Below the pieces are notes generated by a model. The model ran no database searches. It saw only the letters and a list, made by a program, of their open reading frames with translations, and was not told the origin of the DNA. A stretch of 64,000 nt of DNA from Papaver somniferum (Eukaryota > Streptophyta > Magnoliopsida > Ranunculales > Papaveraceae): the NCBI RefSeq assembly GCF_003573695.1, contig NC_039361.1:97032279-97096278 (forward strand), read 5' to 3'. The translations under genes and the position numbers were made by a program. Below are positions 20,126-31,984 of this stretch, piece after piece (within the stretch, counting starts at the first letter, position 1; the number at the start of each line of letters is the position of its first letter).

Positions 20126-20559
20126 TAAAATAAGGGGCGTGTGGGATCGGCCATGCCTAGGGCATGGTCGGCCGGCTAGTGGCCTGGTCCCATGAACCTT
20201 TCCCAATTTTATATTATTTTCATGATTTGAAGGAAATATCATGAAATTAAGGAGTTTCATAAGATGAAGGAAATAATAAGAATAAAATAAACATGTGGGA
20301 CCGGATAAAGCCAAGGCATGGACGGCCGGCTAGTAAGCCCGGTCCCGTGACACTTTTCCTAATTTTTATTATCTCCTTGATCTGAAGGAAACACCAAGAA
20401 ACTGAGGAGTTTCCTTAAGACGAAGGGGTTTTGTTCAAATCAAGGGACTTTCATGAGATCAAAGAAAAATAATAAAATATGATAAAATAAAGAAAGAGGC
20501 ATGGGACCGGCTACGGCGGCATGATCGGCCGACCGGTGGGCCCGGTCCCCTAGCACCTT
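19978..20559. repeat. Three tandem units with GC-rich hairpins in the Tat LTR
   Basis: Units of roughly 160-220 bp begin ACCTTTCC.AATTTT and end in a GC-rich palindrome: 20141-20194, 20295-20351 and 20511-20552. Outer arms are GTGGGACCGG/CCGGTCCC. In the first unit there is an inner palindrome CCATGCCTAGGGCATGG. An AAT microsatellite (20090-20122) lies in the first unit. Confidence 0.85.
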
Positions 20560-21281
20560 AATTAATATTTTATTATTATTTTTCTTCTTCTTTTGCATAG
20601 GTTCATTATTCTTTCGTATTTTTGAATGCTCGTTCGTGCATTCAAGTGCTCATTAATGCATTATTGCTGAGTACACTTGCATTATTTTGGTCGGGGCTTA
20701 CTCGATAGCGGCTCAGATGCCCGCACGTTGAGTATTTATTACTAACCCATGGAATTCTCCTGGGAGGAACCATGAATTGAAGTAATGAAATATTATGAAG
20801 AATGTAGAATATTTTCTAGGATTCAATTGATGAATTTAATGACTAGAAATAATTAATTCATGGCTCTATACTAGCAAGCAAGCTGCCTAGGAGCATTAAT
20901 TATTCAAAGATTGGGTGATGCGAGCTAGTTGAAGCGTCATATTTCTTTTATATAGTCAGGGAAAACATTGTTACATCCTGAAGACGTTATCGCTCTATAC
21001 TAGCAGGCAAGTTGTCTAAGAGTCGTCCAATCGTTCGATTCTATATAGAAGCGATTACTGAAATCGCTCAGTATTCATGAGATATGTCGTTGCCTCAGTT
21101 GAGACACTGCATATTGTCGTATTCTCTGAGAGGAAATATACTCAGTCAGAGACTCTTGTGGCATGAGTTTTCATGCTTCAATGAGAGACATGAACCTCAA
21201 TACTCATCTTATTGCTAGATCAGGAATATGTAAGATTATGGTTTTATGATTTTAGCCTTAGTCGAAAATCCACCATCAACA

Positions 21282-24022
21282 CCAGAATTAAATGCATATC
21301 TTTAGAAAATAAAAATTGGTAATGTCCATGTACTAATTGAAGATTTTCTACTGAGATTTCGGTCAATATTTTTACAGAGCATTTCCAGGAATTATGAAAA
21401 CCGATTTTGGCTTTATTGCATATCTTTGAGAATATTCGGTTTGGAAATTCTTTGGTCTATAAATATCGAAGTTTGCATTTCGAGCAAACTAACCCTCAGA
21501 GCTAGCAAAACTACCTAGTTGTGTTGTTACTGGTGGAGCCATCTATTCGGAGAGGAAAGTACCCTAATTAGGCGAAATCTCTTACGACCGCTCGTTTTAA
21601 AGACTTCTTTGGGATTGAGAAGCTCTACGAGTATTGTTGGTGGGAAACTAGATAATTACAGTTTATTATTAGTTTTCGATTGATTTGATTAACTAACGGT
21701 TGTTGAACTTTGATTGCACCTAGTTTGTTTATGCTTGAGAATCTTCTCTTCTGATATAAGATTCACTCAAACTAGATCGAAGTTTCGACGGGGTTCTTTA
21801 TATTGTTTGTAGATATAAAGACGTCTTGTGATAATCCATCGTTAACAGACTTCGTTCTGTGTGTGATTGATCACAAAAGATTCAAGTTGTTTGTGTACAG
21901 GTGTTTACTGAAGATCTAAGAAGATTTCAAGACAAAGAAGATTTCTTATGTGAGTTCATAATCTTTGGTGTGCACAAAGCTTGATCGGCTGGGGATCATG
22001 TTAGAGCATTGCTTGGTCGAACTCGCACGTGTTTATATCTCAAGCATTTTTTTCAATATTAGTGATCAAAACTATAAGTCTTGATTTCTAGTCTACTATA
22101 GTTAAGTCTCGGACTAGGATAGAAAGTGTAGTTGAGCTCAAGACTCCATGGAGGATCATCATACAAGACGAAGAACTACTCAAGGAACTGGTGGAACTTC
22201 ATCGACAAAAAGGTATGTTGAGACTTGAACTTATATATCACTCAAAATTCTATCTACTCTATCTCCTATCTTGAGACAAAAGTCGTTTTTCTATATAGAC
22301 TTTGATATACACATTTGCTATTTCGAGCCGAGTTTATCTCACCTATCTATTTCTCGAAATATGTGTTGGTAAGCTTTCTCTTTGGCCAAGTTCATCTTTA
22401 CCTAGTGATTTATGTCATGTTATGTTTCAATCACTTTTAAAATTGCTTTGACGAAAAATGGTTTGTGAATAACAACTATATAACGTCCTCTAAGAATGTT
22501 TCAATGATTGAAATGAGAGTTTAGATTATATAACCATTGTTGGATATAAGCATTGTTGTGGAAACACATATATGTATAAGTCCTTATTCCTTGAACCAAA
22601 GTTTGCGAACTTTGTTGATCAAGAGAACCGAAATAGTGGCGTGAGCTAAGTCCGCGAACTGGCGTAGTATCCTGCTGGGATCAGAGACGTAAGGAGCGCA
22701 ACTGTACCTTGGATCAGTGTGACATTGATTAGGGTTCAACTACAGTCCAGACCAAAGTTAGTTTGTAGTAGGCTAGTGTTTGTAGCGGCTTAATACAGTG
22801 TGTGTTGGTCCCGAGGTTTTTCTGCATTTGCGGTTTCCTCGTTAACAAAATTATGGTGTCTGTGTTATATCTATTCCACATTATATTTTGTTATATAATT
22901 GAAATATCACAGGTTGTGCGTTAGTACAATCAATTAGAATATCCAACCTTTGGTTGTTGATTTAAATTGATTGACACTTGGATATTGGTCTTTGGTACCA
23001 TCCAAGTTATCTCTCTAGTATTTGATAAAGACTCGCAGATTTCTATTTGCTTGAGTATAGATCAAATCGATAGATTGAGATATTAACTCTTTGATATACT
23101 TTTATCTAAATAGAGTCTGACTGTCTATTTGATTCTCTAGAAAGTATATTGGAGAGTCCATACATATTGCTAACCGAAATATTGGGTGTGGTTGTTGTAC
23201 CCCCGCTTTTTCAGATCCAACTATAATCGGTTTATCTTTTGATAGACTGGATTGATTAGTTGCGTAGATCGGCATCAATACATTTCTTTGTGATTCATAG
23301 TATTGATTGCATAGTCTAAACAATTAATTTGGTAGTTGTTGAATAGATTGATCTAATAACCCGACAAAGGAGTTTATTGGTTAAATGGAAGAGCCTTTTG
23401 TCAAACTCATATCACGTTTTTTGAAAAGAGTTGTTACCGAACAGATTTGTTGTTCCTTTACTGTTTGGAATACGAACCAAAGGAGTTGTTCCAAGTGCGT
23501 GACTTATTGCAAGTTGGAGGCGCAGGGATACTGAGGGAACTAGGTGAACTATAGGTTTAGTTGCTTGGTCTCAACTATACGAAGTTGGTTTAGATTTTTT
23601 ATAGCGGCTTAATTCTGAGAGTATTCAATTCTAGACAAGGTCCCGGGGTTTTTCTGCATTTAAGGTTTCCTCGTCAACAAAATCTTTCCGTGTCTTTTAC
23701 CTTTCTATTTACGCAATTATAATTGATATATTATAATTAGAAGTAAAATACACAAACGGTAATTTCTAATTACTTGATAGCAATCCTATAGTGTTTTGTT
23801 AAGTCCGAACCTATTATCAAGTAATCATACTTTGTTGTTGTATTGTCTCGATCTTGTATCCATAGTCAATCACGCAAGTTATGTTGTTGTGGTATTGTCT
23901 CGATCTCGTATCCATAGACGATCACACGAAGTGTGAACCGATTTTTTGTATTGTATCGACTCACTCCATAGATAATCACTTTCGGAGAATGGACTTATAG
24001 GTGGAAAAGTTTTAGATTGATG
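21282..24022 (+). mobile_element. Family-A-like LTR fragment holding a solo LTR-B
   Basis: The sequence aligns in order with the right two thirds of the family-A LTR: the TATA region near 21.46 kb, the GGATCC region, the conserved GGTCCCGGGGTTTTTCTGC block at 23.64 kb, and the terminal CGATCTCGTATCCATAGACGATCACAC region at 23.9 kb. It is more diverged than the other three copies. Its left third was lost at the Tat junction, and its right end breaks off near 24022. Confidence 0.8.
21999..23213 (+). mobile_element. Solo LTR, family B, internally deleted
   Basis: It begins TGTTAGAGCATTGCTTGG and ends CCCCGCTTTTTCA. Flanks are GATCA (21994-21998) and GATCC (23214-23218); intact family-A LTRs read GGATCC here, so one copy mutated. 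Only 1.2 kb remains. The middle of the LTR is missing at a junction near 22664, where GCGAACTGGCG runs straight into TAGTATCCTGCTGGG. Confidence 0.9.
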
Positions 24023-25768
24023 TTTCTCCCCCTTAGTCAATGCTTTACTCTTTCGTTAGATATAACGTTTAAGCACAATTGTCCTTTCCTAAGTGATTAC
24101 AAATCACTTGTTTAACTCCATATATTTCTTCCCCTTTTTGTCACAAAATGACAAAGGTACGAGCAAATACCAAAAACCGAATGTATCTTACAATATAAAA
24201 GAATTGTACAACCTATAAGAGTTAAGCACGAGGGTTTCATATACCATTTTAGATAATCAATATCAAAACCGAAACTACAAGTAATTTGGTTTTAATGTGT
24301 TATCAAGGAAACAATTTCCCAAAGCAATTTTACCTAATAGTTTTACAAATTGACTAAGCAAAACTTAGTTCCCTTGCTAAACTGATTGCACAAGTACAAT
24401 CACTTGTTTCGATAAGACCAAAATAAATATCAGAATTAACTTTATTTTTCTCATCAGGCACTAATTATTCAGACAATAACTTAGATCTTTCATTTTATAC
24501 AAGACAAATACTAGGTTAGTTAACTAATATTTATTGTCAAGGCATTCGATTAGACTTGGATAACCGAATCCTTTACTTTTGATAAGTCTAACTAAGACCA
24601 GAATTAACTTAGTTTCTCTTATCCGAAATCGAATTGGACTAAACAAATGATCCTGTATTTTGTTAAACCATAAAAAATACATACAAACCAAATAAATTGA
24701 CTTGCACAATTATTTTTCTTAACCGAAAGCAATTGAAATAAACATAGACATTAAAACACCGCAATTACACCGAAATTTTGTTAAGTCTAAAACCATTGAT
24801 ACCAAACTATAAAGAAAGATATCAAACCATTTTTTCTTAACCGGAAACAATTGAATCACATACACACATCCATCCATTCATACACACATAATGTGATAAA
24901 TATCAATTGTACCGAATTTTGTTAAGCAAAAGAAAAATATATGCAATAAACCCATGCTTTTCTTAAACAGGAAAATGATTAACTAAAAAATTCGTTACCT
25001 CAAATTACGCATCCTCTTTTCCCCTCAAAGATATATCATTAAGCGCAAGGTCAAGTTAGAACTCTTCCCCATTTTGTTATCATCCTCTCGCAAGAACAAA
25101 GGAACAACAACAACAACAACAACAGCCTTTACTAGAGAAAGGTTGACTCGGTTTTAACTAATGCAAATAGCAAAAGTTGAAAACCCGAAACACATATGCT
25201 TTTATGTTAAAAAAAAATCAACATATTGTGACTTTTTCACATAAGAGTTTCAATCGGAAAACCGTATGAGCCTTTGATAAAACCTACCAACTTGGGCTAG
25301 AACTTAATTCCGCTAAATCAAAAAGCCACACAAACCATAAGGGTTCACACATCATATGAGATCGAATATTAAGGTTATGAAAACCAAAATCAAACATCCC
25401 ATACACATAGCAATAATATAAAGCATTTAAGCACAAGCTATGTAATCGGAAAACTATTACAAGAAAAATTATAAGATAATAATTTTATCCATAAATAGAA
25501 AGTTTTATTCATAATAGACCTTACACAATAATTGAAAGAAATCAAAAACCGATGTTTATTTTGTTGCAAGAATTATTATTCTTCGCTTGTCAGTTGCTCA
25601 ATAGATTCTTGTTCAGATTCTTCTTGATCTTTTTCTCCTTTTAAGAACACATCATTGATTTGTAGGATCCTTTTAAGGGTTTCTGGATCATTTCTAGAGG
25701 CAAAATCTAAATGTTTTTGAATACAGTTCAGTTGTTTTCCAAGACGCAAAATATCAAATAAGAGATCT
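24023..25768 (-). mobile_element. Minus-strand SIRE-like copia 3' region, no LTR attached
   Basis: On the minus strand the stretch contains ACAAAAAGGGGAAG and GACTAAGGGGGAG tracts, like those found repeatedly before the 3' LTR of the family-B element at 32.8-32.9 kb. A short ORF end precedes it. From 24080 to 25570 I find no ORF, only AT-rich sequence and an AAC microsatellite near 25.1 kb. It breaks off at the LTR-A-like fragment on one side and the LTR-A insertion on the other. Confidence 0.55.
25576..25768 (-). pseudogene. C-terminal end of a SIRE-like 3' ORF
   Basis: The minus-strand frame reads DILRLGKQLNCIQKHLDF, then an Asp/Glu-rich tail (...EKDQEESEQESIEQL) and a stop at 25576. It is cut at its N-terminal side by the LTR-A insertion. 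Position and character resemble the small ORF near the 3' end of the family-B element, but the sequences are not clearly homologous by eye. Confidence 0.4.
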
Positions 25769-26775
25769 TGTTAGAGCATATCTCGGTTGAACTCACCAAG
25801 CGTTGGTATGTCAAGATTGGTTGTCATATTTTAGTGAATCAAAACTCATTTTAAGAGTCGCTTGATTATGTACTAGAGTCAACTTCGTATAGGTTAGCTT
25901 GAAAATATTAGGATATGAGACATTACAAGTATTGCGAAGACTGAAAGATGTGAAGAAGCAAGGAGCTACAACTAACAATCATCCTTCCACTTGAGGTTAG
26001 TGATATTTGACTTGAACTGTTTCATTCCCTTACGTATCTTTCAAGTCGTGCATATTGAAAACAAAACTGCGAAGCATATTTGAACTCTAGATAGACATAG
26101 TATTAAGGAATACAATACGAGGTTTATTGCTTAACAATTCAATTTGTAGATAAGTCATCGCCATAATCATTTGAATGATATTGTGATTATGTATGGGTAT
26201 GAGGTGAGTATTTCATCCTAGGGAACAATGTTTTGCATGTGTTCTAAGGAAGTAAGTTCATAAACTTGTTTGTGAACCGAAAAGGAAATTGCTAGGTGTT
26301 ATTGGTTTTGTTATTCATTGCTTATCTTATGAAAAACCAATATGTGCGATTGAGTATAACCACTCACAACTTGTTTGTGTTCTTGGTAGAACTATTCATA
26401 AAGGCCTGACTTATGTATTGATATTAATTTTATTAGTGAAACCGATCTTAAGTAATCACCTGAGATGGTATGATCGGGTTTGTGTTTTGTCTGACCAAAT
26501 TTGGGAAAGGGGAACCGATCCTAGTAAGAGGTGCGTTACATCACAAAGGGGAACCGATCCTTGTATGGGATGCAGCAAGGTTTATAGCAGAAAGGGGAGC
26601 CGATCCTATGAACATGTGCAACACGTTTTTAGGCAAAGGGGAAACGATCCTATGGACATATGCAACAAATAGAAGTTATATACCATATATATATGGGTAA
26701 CCAATCCTAGTACCTAGTCAACCGAATTTTGGAAAGCTAGCGTGACTATGCACAGTACTCACATGGAGGTAGAAC

Positions 26776-29201
26776 TGTTAGGGCATTGCTCGGTCGAACT
26801 CGCATGCGTTGCTATCTCAAGCATGTTTGTCAATGTTAGTGATCAAAACTATAAGTCTTGATTTCTAGTCTACTATATCTAAGTCTCGGACTAGGATAGA
26901 AAGTGTAGTTGAGCTCAAGGACTTCATGGTGATTCATCATACAAGATGAAGAACTACTCAAGGAACCGGTGGAACTTCTTAACAAAAAGGTATGTGAAGA
27001 CTTGAACTTATCTGTCACTCAAAAGTCTATCTACTTTATCTCCTACTTCTTCAGACAAAAAGTCGTATGCTATATATAGACTTAGATTATTCACATTTGG
27101 TATTTCGAGCCGATTATACCTCGCCTATATATATCTCGAAATATGTGTTGGTAAGTGTTTCACTTCGATCATGTTTCTCTTTACCTAGTGACGAGAATCA
27201 TGATATGTTTCAATCACTTTGAAAATTTCTTTGACGAGAAATGGTGTAACAATTACATAACGTCCTCTAAGAATGTTTCAATGGTTGGAATGAGAGTTTA
27301 GATTACATAACCAATGATGGACATAAGTATTGTTGTGGAAACACATATGTGCATAAGTCCTATTCCTTGAACCAAAGTTTGCGAACTTTGTTGATCAAGA
27401 GAAACCGGAAGAATAGCTTGTTTCCAAGTCCGCGAACTTAGTCAGCGAACTGCCGAACTTCTCATCCCGAGAAATTCTGCTGGAGTTGACAAACTTGTTA
27501 CATGAGTACCAGTCCGTGAACCGGCGGAAAGTCTTTGCTGATATTTTCTGCTGGAGTTTGTAAACTCTGCCCGGTTGCTCAAGTCCGTGAACCTAGTGTG
27601 CGAACTTACGAAGGTTATATATCTGAAGATGATTTCTGAACTTAAACTTATAAAGACTAAGGAATGAAAATTGCAAACCGTGGCTATAAAGTTCATGAAC
27701 CGATTCAAGTGAATCAAATAATCTTTGCTTCAATTGTGTCTTGTGTAGTACATAAGATTTCCTTGCAATTGAACAACTTTCTAACTAGTTCATTTGAATC
27801 ACTTGAACTAGTTATGGTGAAGAAGAATATGGTTGGTATGAAATGCTCATATGGCTAACCTTTGGTTAACTATTGTTGAACCAACAATGTACACGTTTGG
27901 GTACGGCTAACAAACCTAGAAACGTACATTTCATCTGTGTATAACAAGCTAAGTTTTCGATCTAACGGTTGAGAAATATTAGCTTGAATCTAAATCAGGT
28001 TTTCATCTAACGATGGATATTGTTTTCTTTGTGACCAAGGCGAAACCCTGATTTGAAAGACTATATAAGGGGACATCTAGCAACTCTGCAAAACTAATCC
28101 CCACACCTCACTTGTGATACTAGTTTCCATGCTAGAGTCGTTTCTCCTTTAACCTTTGGTTTTCTTCTTCTAAAACCAGGTTAACGAATTAAATACTTCA
28201 TTGGAATTGTGAAGCCAGACCGATACTACTTTTATCGTAGTTGTGTGATCTGATCTTGCATCTTCTATCGTACGAGTAAATCAGATTGATTGGCTTGAGA
28301 TTAATATCTACGATAGGAAATATATAAAAAATAGTCACAAACATCTTCGTCTCATTGTTTGTGATTCTGCAAAATCTTCTTTCGCTACCATACAATTAAG
28401 ATTGTTGTGAGGTGATTTATTTATCTAAGATGTTCTTCGGGAATATAAGACCGGATTATCAATTGATTCCTGTTCACCTTGATTATTATTAAAATACGAA
28501 ACAAAAATTTTAGGGTTTTTCTGTGGGAGACAGATTGATCCTTTAATAGACTTGTCTGCGTGAGATAGATTTGTTTATTGTTAAAGCCTGCGATTTTGGA
28601 TAGTAGCAACTCTTAGTTGTGGGTGAGATCAGCTAAGGGAATCAAGTGCACAGTATCTTGCTGGAATCAGAGGCGTAGGGAGTACACCTGTACCTTGGAT
28701 AAGTGGGAGAGTGATTGGGGTTCAACTACAGTCCAGTCTAAAGTTATCTTGGAGTAGGCTAGTGTCTGTAGCGGCTTAATACAGTGTGTGTTCAATCTGG
28801 ACTAGGTACCGGGGTTTTTCTGCATTTGCGGTTTCCTCGTTAACAAAATTTCTGGTGTCTATGTTATTTCAGTTTCCGCATTATATTGTTTTTTCTCTAT
28901 AATTGAAATAATACAGGTTGTGTGTTAGGTCATCAATTAGAGTAATCCAACCTTTGGTTGTTGATTGTCATTGATTGATCCTTGGATATTGGTCTTTGGT
29001 ACCATCCAAGTTATTCCTTGTATTTGATTAGTACTCGCAGTTTCAATTTGAGGAAATCAAATCAAGAGAGAGAGATATAAACTCGTTGATGTACTTTTAA
29101 TTGATTGGGTATTGTTGATTATCTTAAAAGTATATTCGAGTTTTCCATACAGATTGCGAAGCGAAATATTGGGTGGTGTTGGTAGACCCCCCGCTTTTTC
29201 A
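26776..29201 (+). repeat. 5' LTR of the 26.8-kb family-B element
   Basis: 2426 bp. It carries repeated TCCGCGAAC-like motifs at 27.43-27.61 kb and a TATA box at 28062. Confidence 0.95.
28062..28070 (+). promoter_or_regulatory. TATA box of LTR-B
   Basis: TATATAAGG follows GATTTGAAAGAC and precedes the CTAATCCCCACACC block. It is conserved in the LTR-B copies near 34.51 and 60.70 kb and in the reversed copy near 19.18 kb. Confidence 0.65.
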
Positions 29202-29203
29202 AT

Positions 29204-29215
29204 TGGTATCAGAGC
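29204..29215 (+). promoter_or_regulatory. Primer-binding site, family-B element
   Basis: TGGTATCAGAGC lies two bases after the LTR end, the standard plant initiator-Met tRNA site of copia elements. Confidence 0.9.
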
Positions 29216-29267
29216 AGAAAAACACGTTCAAGACCTCAAAAGTCTGTGTTTGTAGCGATCTGACTCT

Positions 29268-30536
29268 ATGGACAGAGGTGATATCTCTATTAACGTACCA
29301 CCAGTCTTCGATGGCTCTAATTACTTATGGTGGAAAATTTTTATGCGAGATTTTCTTCAAGCGCATGATTTTCAATCGTGGGTATATGTTGTTAATAGCT
29401 ATGATGCTCCCATTGTGGCAATTGGAGATGTAAATGTTCCCAAGAATATTGGTGAATATAATCCTGCTGAGATACTTGCTGCAAAGAAAAACTCCGGCGG
29501 TTTGAATGCCATCATACATGCCATTACCCCAAATCTTCAGCACTATGTGTCAAATTGCACTAGGTGTAAAGAGGCTTGGGATATCTTAGAAACCGTATTT
29601 GAAGGTAACTCGAGTAAAAAGGAAGCTAGGATTCAAAACCTTAATTCTGATTGGGAGAACCTTCGTATGGCAGATGAAGATACATTTGATGAGTTTAATC
29701 ACAAAGTGTCTGAAATTGTTAATGCATCTTTTGCATTGGGTAAGACTATTCCTGAAAAGGACATTGTAATGAAAATTCTCAGATCGCTGCCATCTAGATA
29801 CGAGTCTAAGAAGCATGCCATCGTTGAGGGAAATAACCTTGATAATCTTTCCAGAAATACATTAGTAGGAAAGCTAAAGATCTTTTATCATGAGCATACA
29901 TCCAAAATCGGAAAGGATGTTGCCTTTAAAGCACAAAGGAACACTAAGTTACTTGATAAAAGTAAAAGTGTTCATGTCTCTGAGGATGATCAGTCTGAAG
30001 GTGATTTTTCGGATGAAGATCTTGATAAATCAGTCTCCTTGATCACAAGACACTTTAGGGATCTTCTATTGAAGAGAAGTAAACGGTTTTCAAGAGACAA
30101 ACCTAGGTCGTCAGATAAACCTCACAATCGTGTCCCTCCTAAAAATAGGGATGCTGACGAGGCTGATGACGAGGATATGCCACGGTTATTTAAGTGTAAA
30201 GGTTTTGGTCATTTTTCAAACGAGTGCTCAAATCGTAGAAAATACACTGGGAACAAAGGTCTTGCTGTAACACTTGATGAGATGTCTGAGATCTATGATT
30301 CTGATGAAGATAGGAAATCAAGTGTTGGTCTTCTATGTGAAAACATTAATTTTGATAATTGTAGCAATACATATATCAACCTTGATGGTTTCGGTGAAGA
30401 AGAGAATCCAATCAAGCTGGAAGAATCAATTGACCCATCCTTTGGAAACTCTGGTTGTAATGTATCAGGATCTACTACGTGTCTGGTTGCTTTCACACCA
30501 CATATGCCTGAATACTATCCAAGTTTGATGTGCTGA
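29268..30536 (+). CDS. Copia (SIRE-like) gag, intact 422-residue ORF
   Basis: The ORF starts with ATG 67 bases after the LTR. Residues 10-45 (PPVFDGSNYLWWK..M) are the N-terminal gag block of plant copia. Residues 105-190 (AWDILETVFEGNS...EFNHKVSEIV...ILRSLPSRYE) form the UBN2-type gag core. Residues 235-300 are highly charged. A CCHC knuckle near residue 310 reads LFKCKGFGHFSNEC: the first Cys of the C-x2-C-x4-H-x4-C pattern is replaced by Leu, so zinc binding may be impaired. Gag would form the particle that packages element RNA. This is the longest uninterrupted retroelement protein with an ATG start in the window, but no pol follows it. Confidence 0.92.
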   Translation: MDRGDISINVPPVFDGSNYLWWKIFMRDFLQAHDFQSWVYVVNSYDAPIVAIGDVNVPKNIGEYNPAEILAAKKNSGGLNAIIHAITPNLQHYVSNCTRCKEAWDILETVFEGNSSKKEARIQNLNSDWENLRMADEDTFDEFNHKVSEIVNASFALGKTIPEKDIVMKILRSLPSRYESKKHAIVEGNNLDNLSRNTLVGKLKIFYHEHTSKIGKDVAFKAQRNTKLLDKSKSVHVSEDDQSEGDFSDEDLDKSVSLITRHFRDLLLKRSKRFSRDKPRSSDKPHNRVPPKNRDADEADDEDMPRLFKCKGFGHFSNECSNRRKYTGNKGLAVTLDEMSEIYDSDEDRKSSVGLLCENINFDNCSNTYINLDGFGEEENPIKLEESIDPSFGNSGCNVSGSTTCLVAFTPHMPEYYPSLMC

Positions 30537-31086
30537 TTTTGTTCTCAGAAGGGTCATGAACTATCAAGATGCTACAAGTATAAACATCAAGTAAGGCACG
30601 CCAACAAACTTCAACGAAGATCAAATCTATTGGCAAGGAAGCTTAAACTTGCTCAAAAGACTGTTGAGGTATGTAGGATTTTATCTTCGTATAAGAATTT
30701 GGTTTCCAAAGAAAAAATAAGACCACTAAAGAAGAAGGTATGGTCAAATAGCTTTGATAGATAAAAGTCTGGGGATTCCTCTCAAGAGGAAAATGGTGGA
30801 CAAATTGTTGTTCACCACAGCACAAATTAATTGTGTTGTTTGGTAAATCTTGTCTCATGTGCCTGGTCAAAAAGAGATAAGATTGTGTACCACTCAAGCT
30901 TTAGGAAAAGTTTTATCTTAGGTTTATCTTTCTTGTATATCAAATAAAGTAAAGGGTTATCATCGACAATTCTACTCTTTATAGGGTTTAGAATTGGGCG
31001 TCCACGAACCTGTTTAAAGGTTGCGAACCCTACATTCCTTTTTCCTCTCTGATATCTTTTATATCTTAAGACTGCTTAATGAGATT
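30537..31086 (+). other. Family-B internal spacer between gag and ORF2
   Basis: No long ORF. The part 30540-30720 still shows gag-downstream coding traces (…HELSRCYKYKHQ, a possible second knuckle) but is broken. Pol should lie beyond this point in an autonomous relative. Confidence 0.5.
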
Positions 31087-31503
31087 ATGAATTCCACTCA
31101 TAAAAAACCAGTTGTTTATAACTGTTCTCTAAGCATCATGTCTTTGGATGGAAAAGATGTCAATATAATTGTTAAGCCGTCAATCAAGGAAAAAGAGAAA
31201 TCTCCAGTAACTCCTTCCTTGAAAATAAAGAGGAGGATTACAAGAAAGCCAAGGGACGTCCCTTCTAACTCTCAGAAGTTTTCCGATGTTCTTGATGAGT
31301 TGAAGGAAGTAAGAAAGGAGATTAGTGAAATAAAGGCTTGCGTTTTAAGATCTTTGGAAATTCAGAAGGCCCTGGTTCGACATCATCAGCCAAGACGGTT
31401 TGTTGGTATTGACTCCTTCCTCCACGAACCTTATATTCCAATGGCTGTTGACGACAAGGAGTTCGGGAATGATAAGGAATTTCTCAAAGATATTGTTGCC
31501 TAG
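31087..31503 (+). CDS. Family-B ORF2, 138-residue protein of unknown function
   Basis: From the first ATG the protein has a basic block (KIKRRITRKPRD near residues 47-58), then a predicted helix (DVLDELKEVRKEISEIKACV) and an acidic end (VDDKEFGNDKEFLKDIV). Its position between the coding region and the 3' repeats matches the extra ORF often found downstream of pol in SIRE/Maximus elements, but I see no signal peptide or membrane segment that would support an envelope-like role. The frame is open upstream to 31021 without another ATG. Confidence 0.6.
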   Translation: MNSTHKKPVVYNCSLSIMSLDGKDVNIIVKPSIKEKEKSPVTPSLKIKRRITRKPRDVPSNSQKFSDVLDELKEVRKEISEIKACVLRSLEIQKALVRHHQPRRFVGIDSFLHEPYIPMAVDDKEFGNDKEFLKDIVA

Positions 31504-31984
31504 TATGTCTTCTTTTTGGTTTAGTTGGAAGAATAACTAGTGCTTGAATAGCAATGACTGTGACTACACATATCTATTATATTTTTCATCTTCTTGTGTG
31601 TTTTTTTAGGTTTATTGATATTAAATTCTAAAAATATTTGGAGGATGATGGTTTGAATTATTTAATCTTTATGATTTGTTATATTGCAATTTGTTATGGG
31701 ATATTGGTGTTTACGTCCGTGAACTATGTTGTCCCATATTTTTTCAAAAGTAAAGTCGTTCATGATCGGTATACATGTATTGATTTAAGGATGAATAGAC
31801 TTTTGACATATACAAAAGTTAAGCCTATATTGTAAATTCTTTGATGGAAGATAGGTTAAAATATTTTGTGTTTAAGGATTATGTATATTAAAAATCGTTA
31901 TGCAAATAGAGATGGAAGATATAATAAATCCTTGTGTATTCCACAGTAATGATCTTCACTGATCCATATTTTATGTAATACTGT

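Larger units (their letters stand above)
10872..21281 (-). mobile_element. 5' LTR of the Tat-like element, interrupted by nested insertions
   Basis: The + strand left end TGTAGATGGGG and right end CCACCATCAACA are imperfect inverted repeats (TGT-GATGG-GG). After removing the nested solo LTR-B and one copy of its TSD (12632-19980) the LTR is about 3.06 kb, a size usual for Tat/Ogre elements. The interval 11544-12540 holds non-coding LTR sequence. The part from about 12541 on contains GC-rich hairpin repeats, and 20570-21281 is plain AT-rich LTR. The right end abuts a family-A-like LTR, which fixes the boundary. Confidence 0.78.

Noticed and set aside
20060..20314. Minus-strand frame with a poly-Tyr run
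   Set aside because: It is the translation of the AAT microsatellite and hairpin repeats.
26836..27018. Recurring 60-residue minus-strand frame MTDKFK..SHTFLSRS in LTR-B copies
   Set aside because: It recurs only because the LTR recurs. Copies differ by frame-neutral and frame-changing changes alike, and it overlaps likely U3 sequence.
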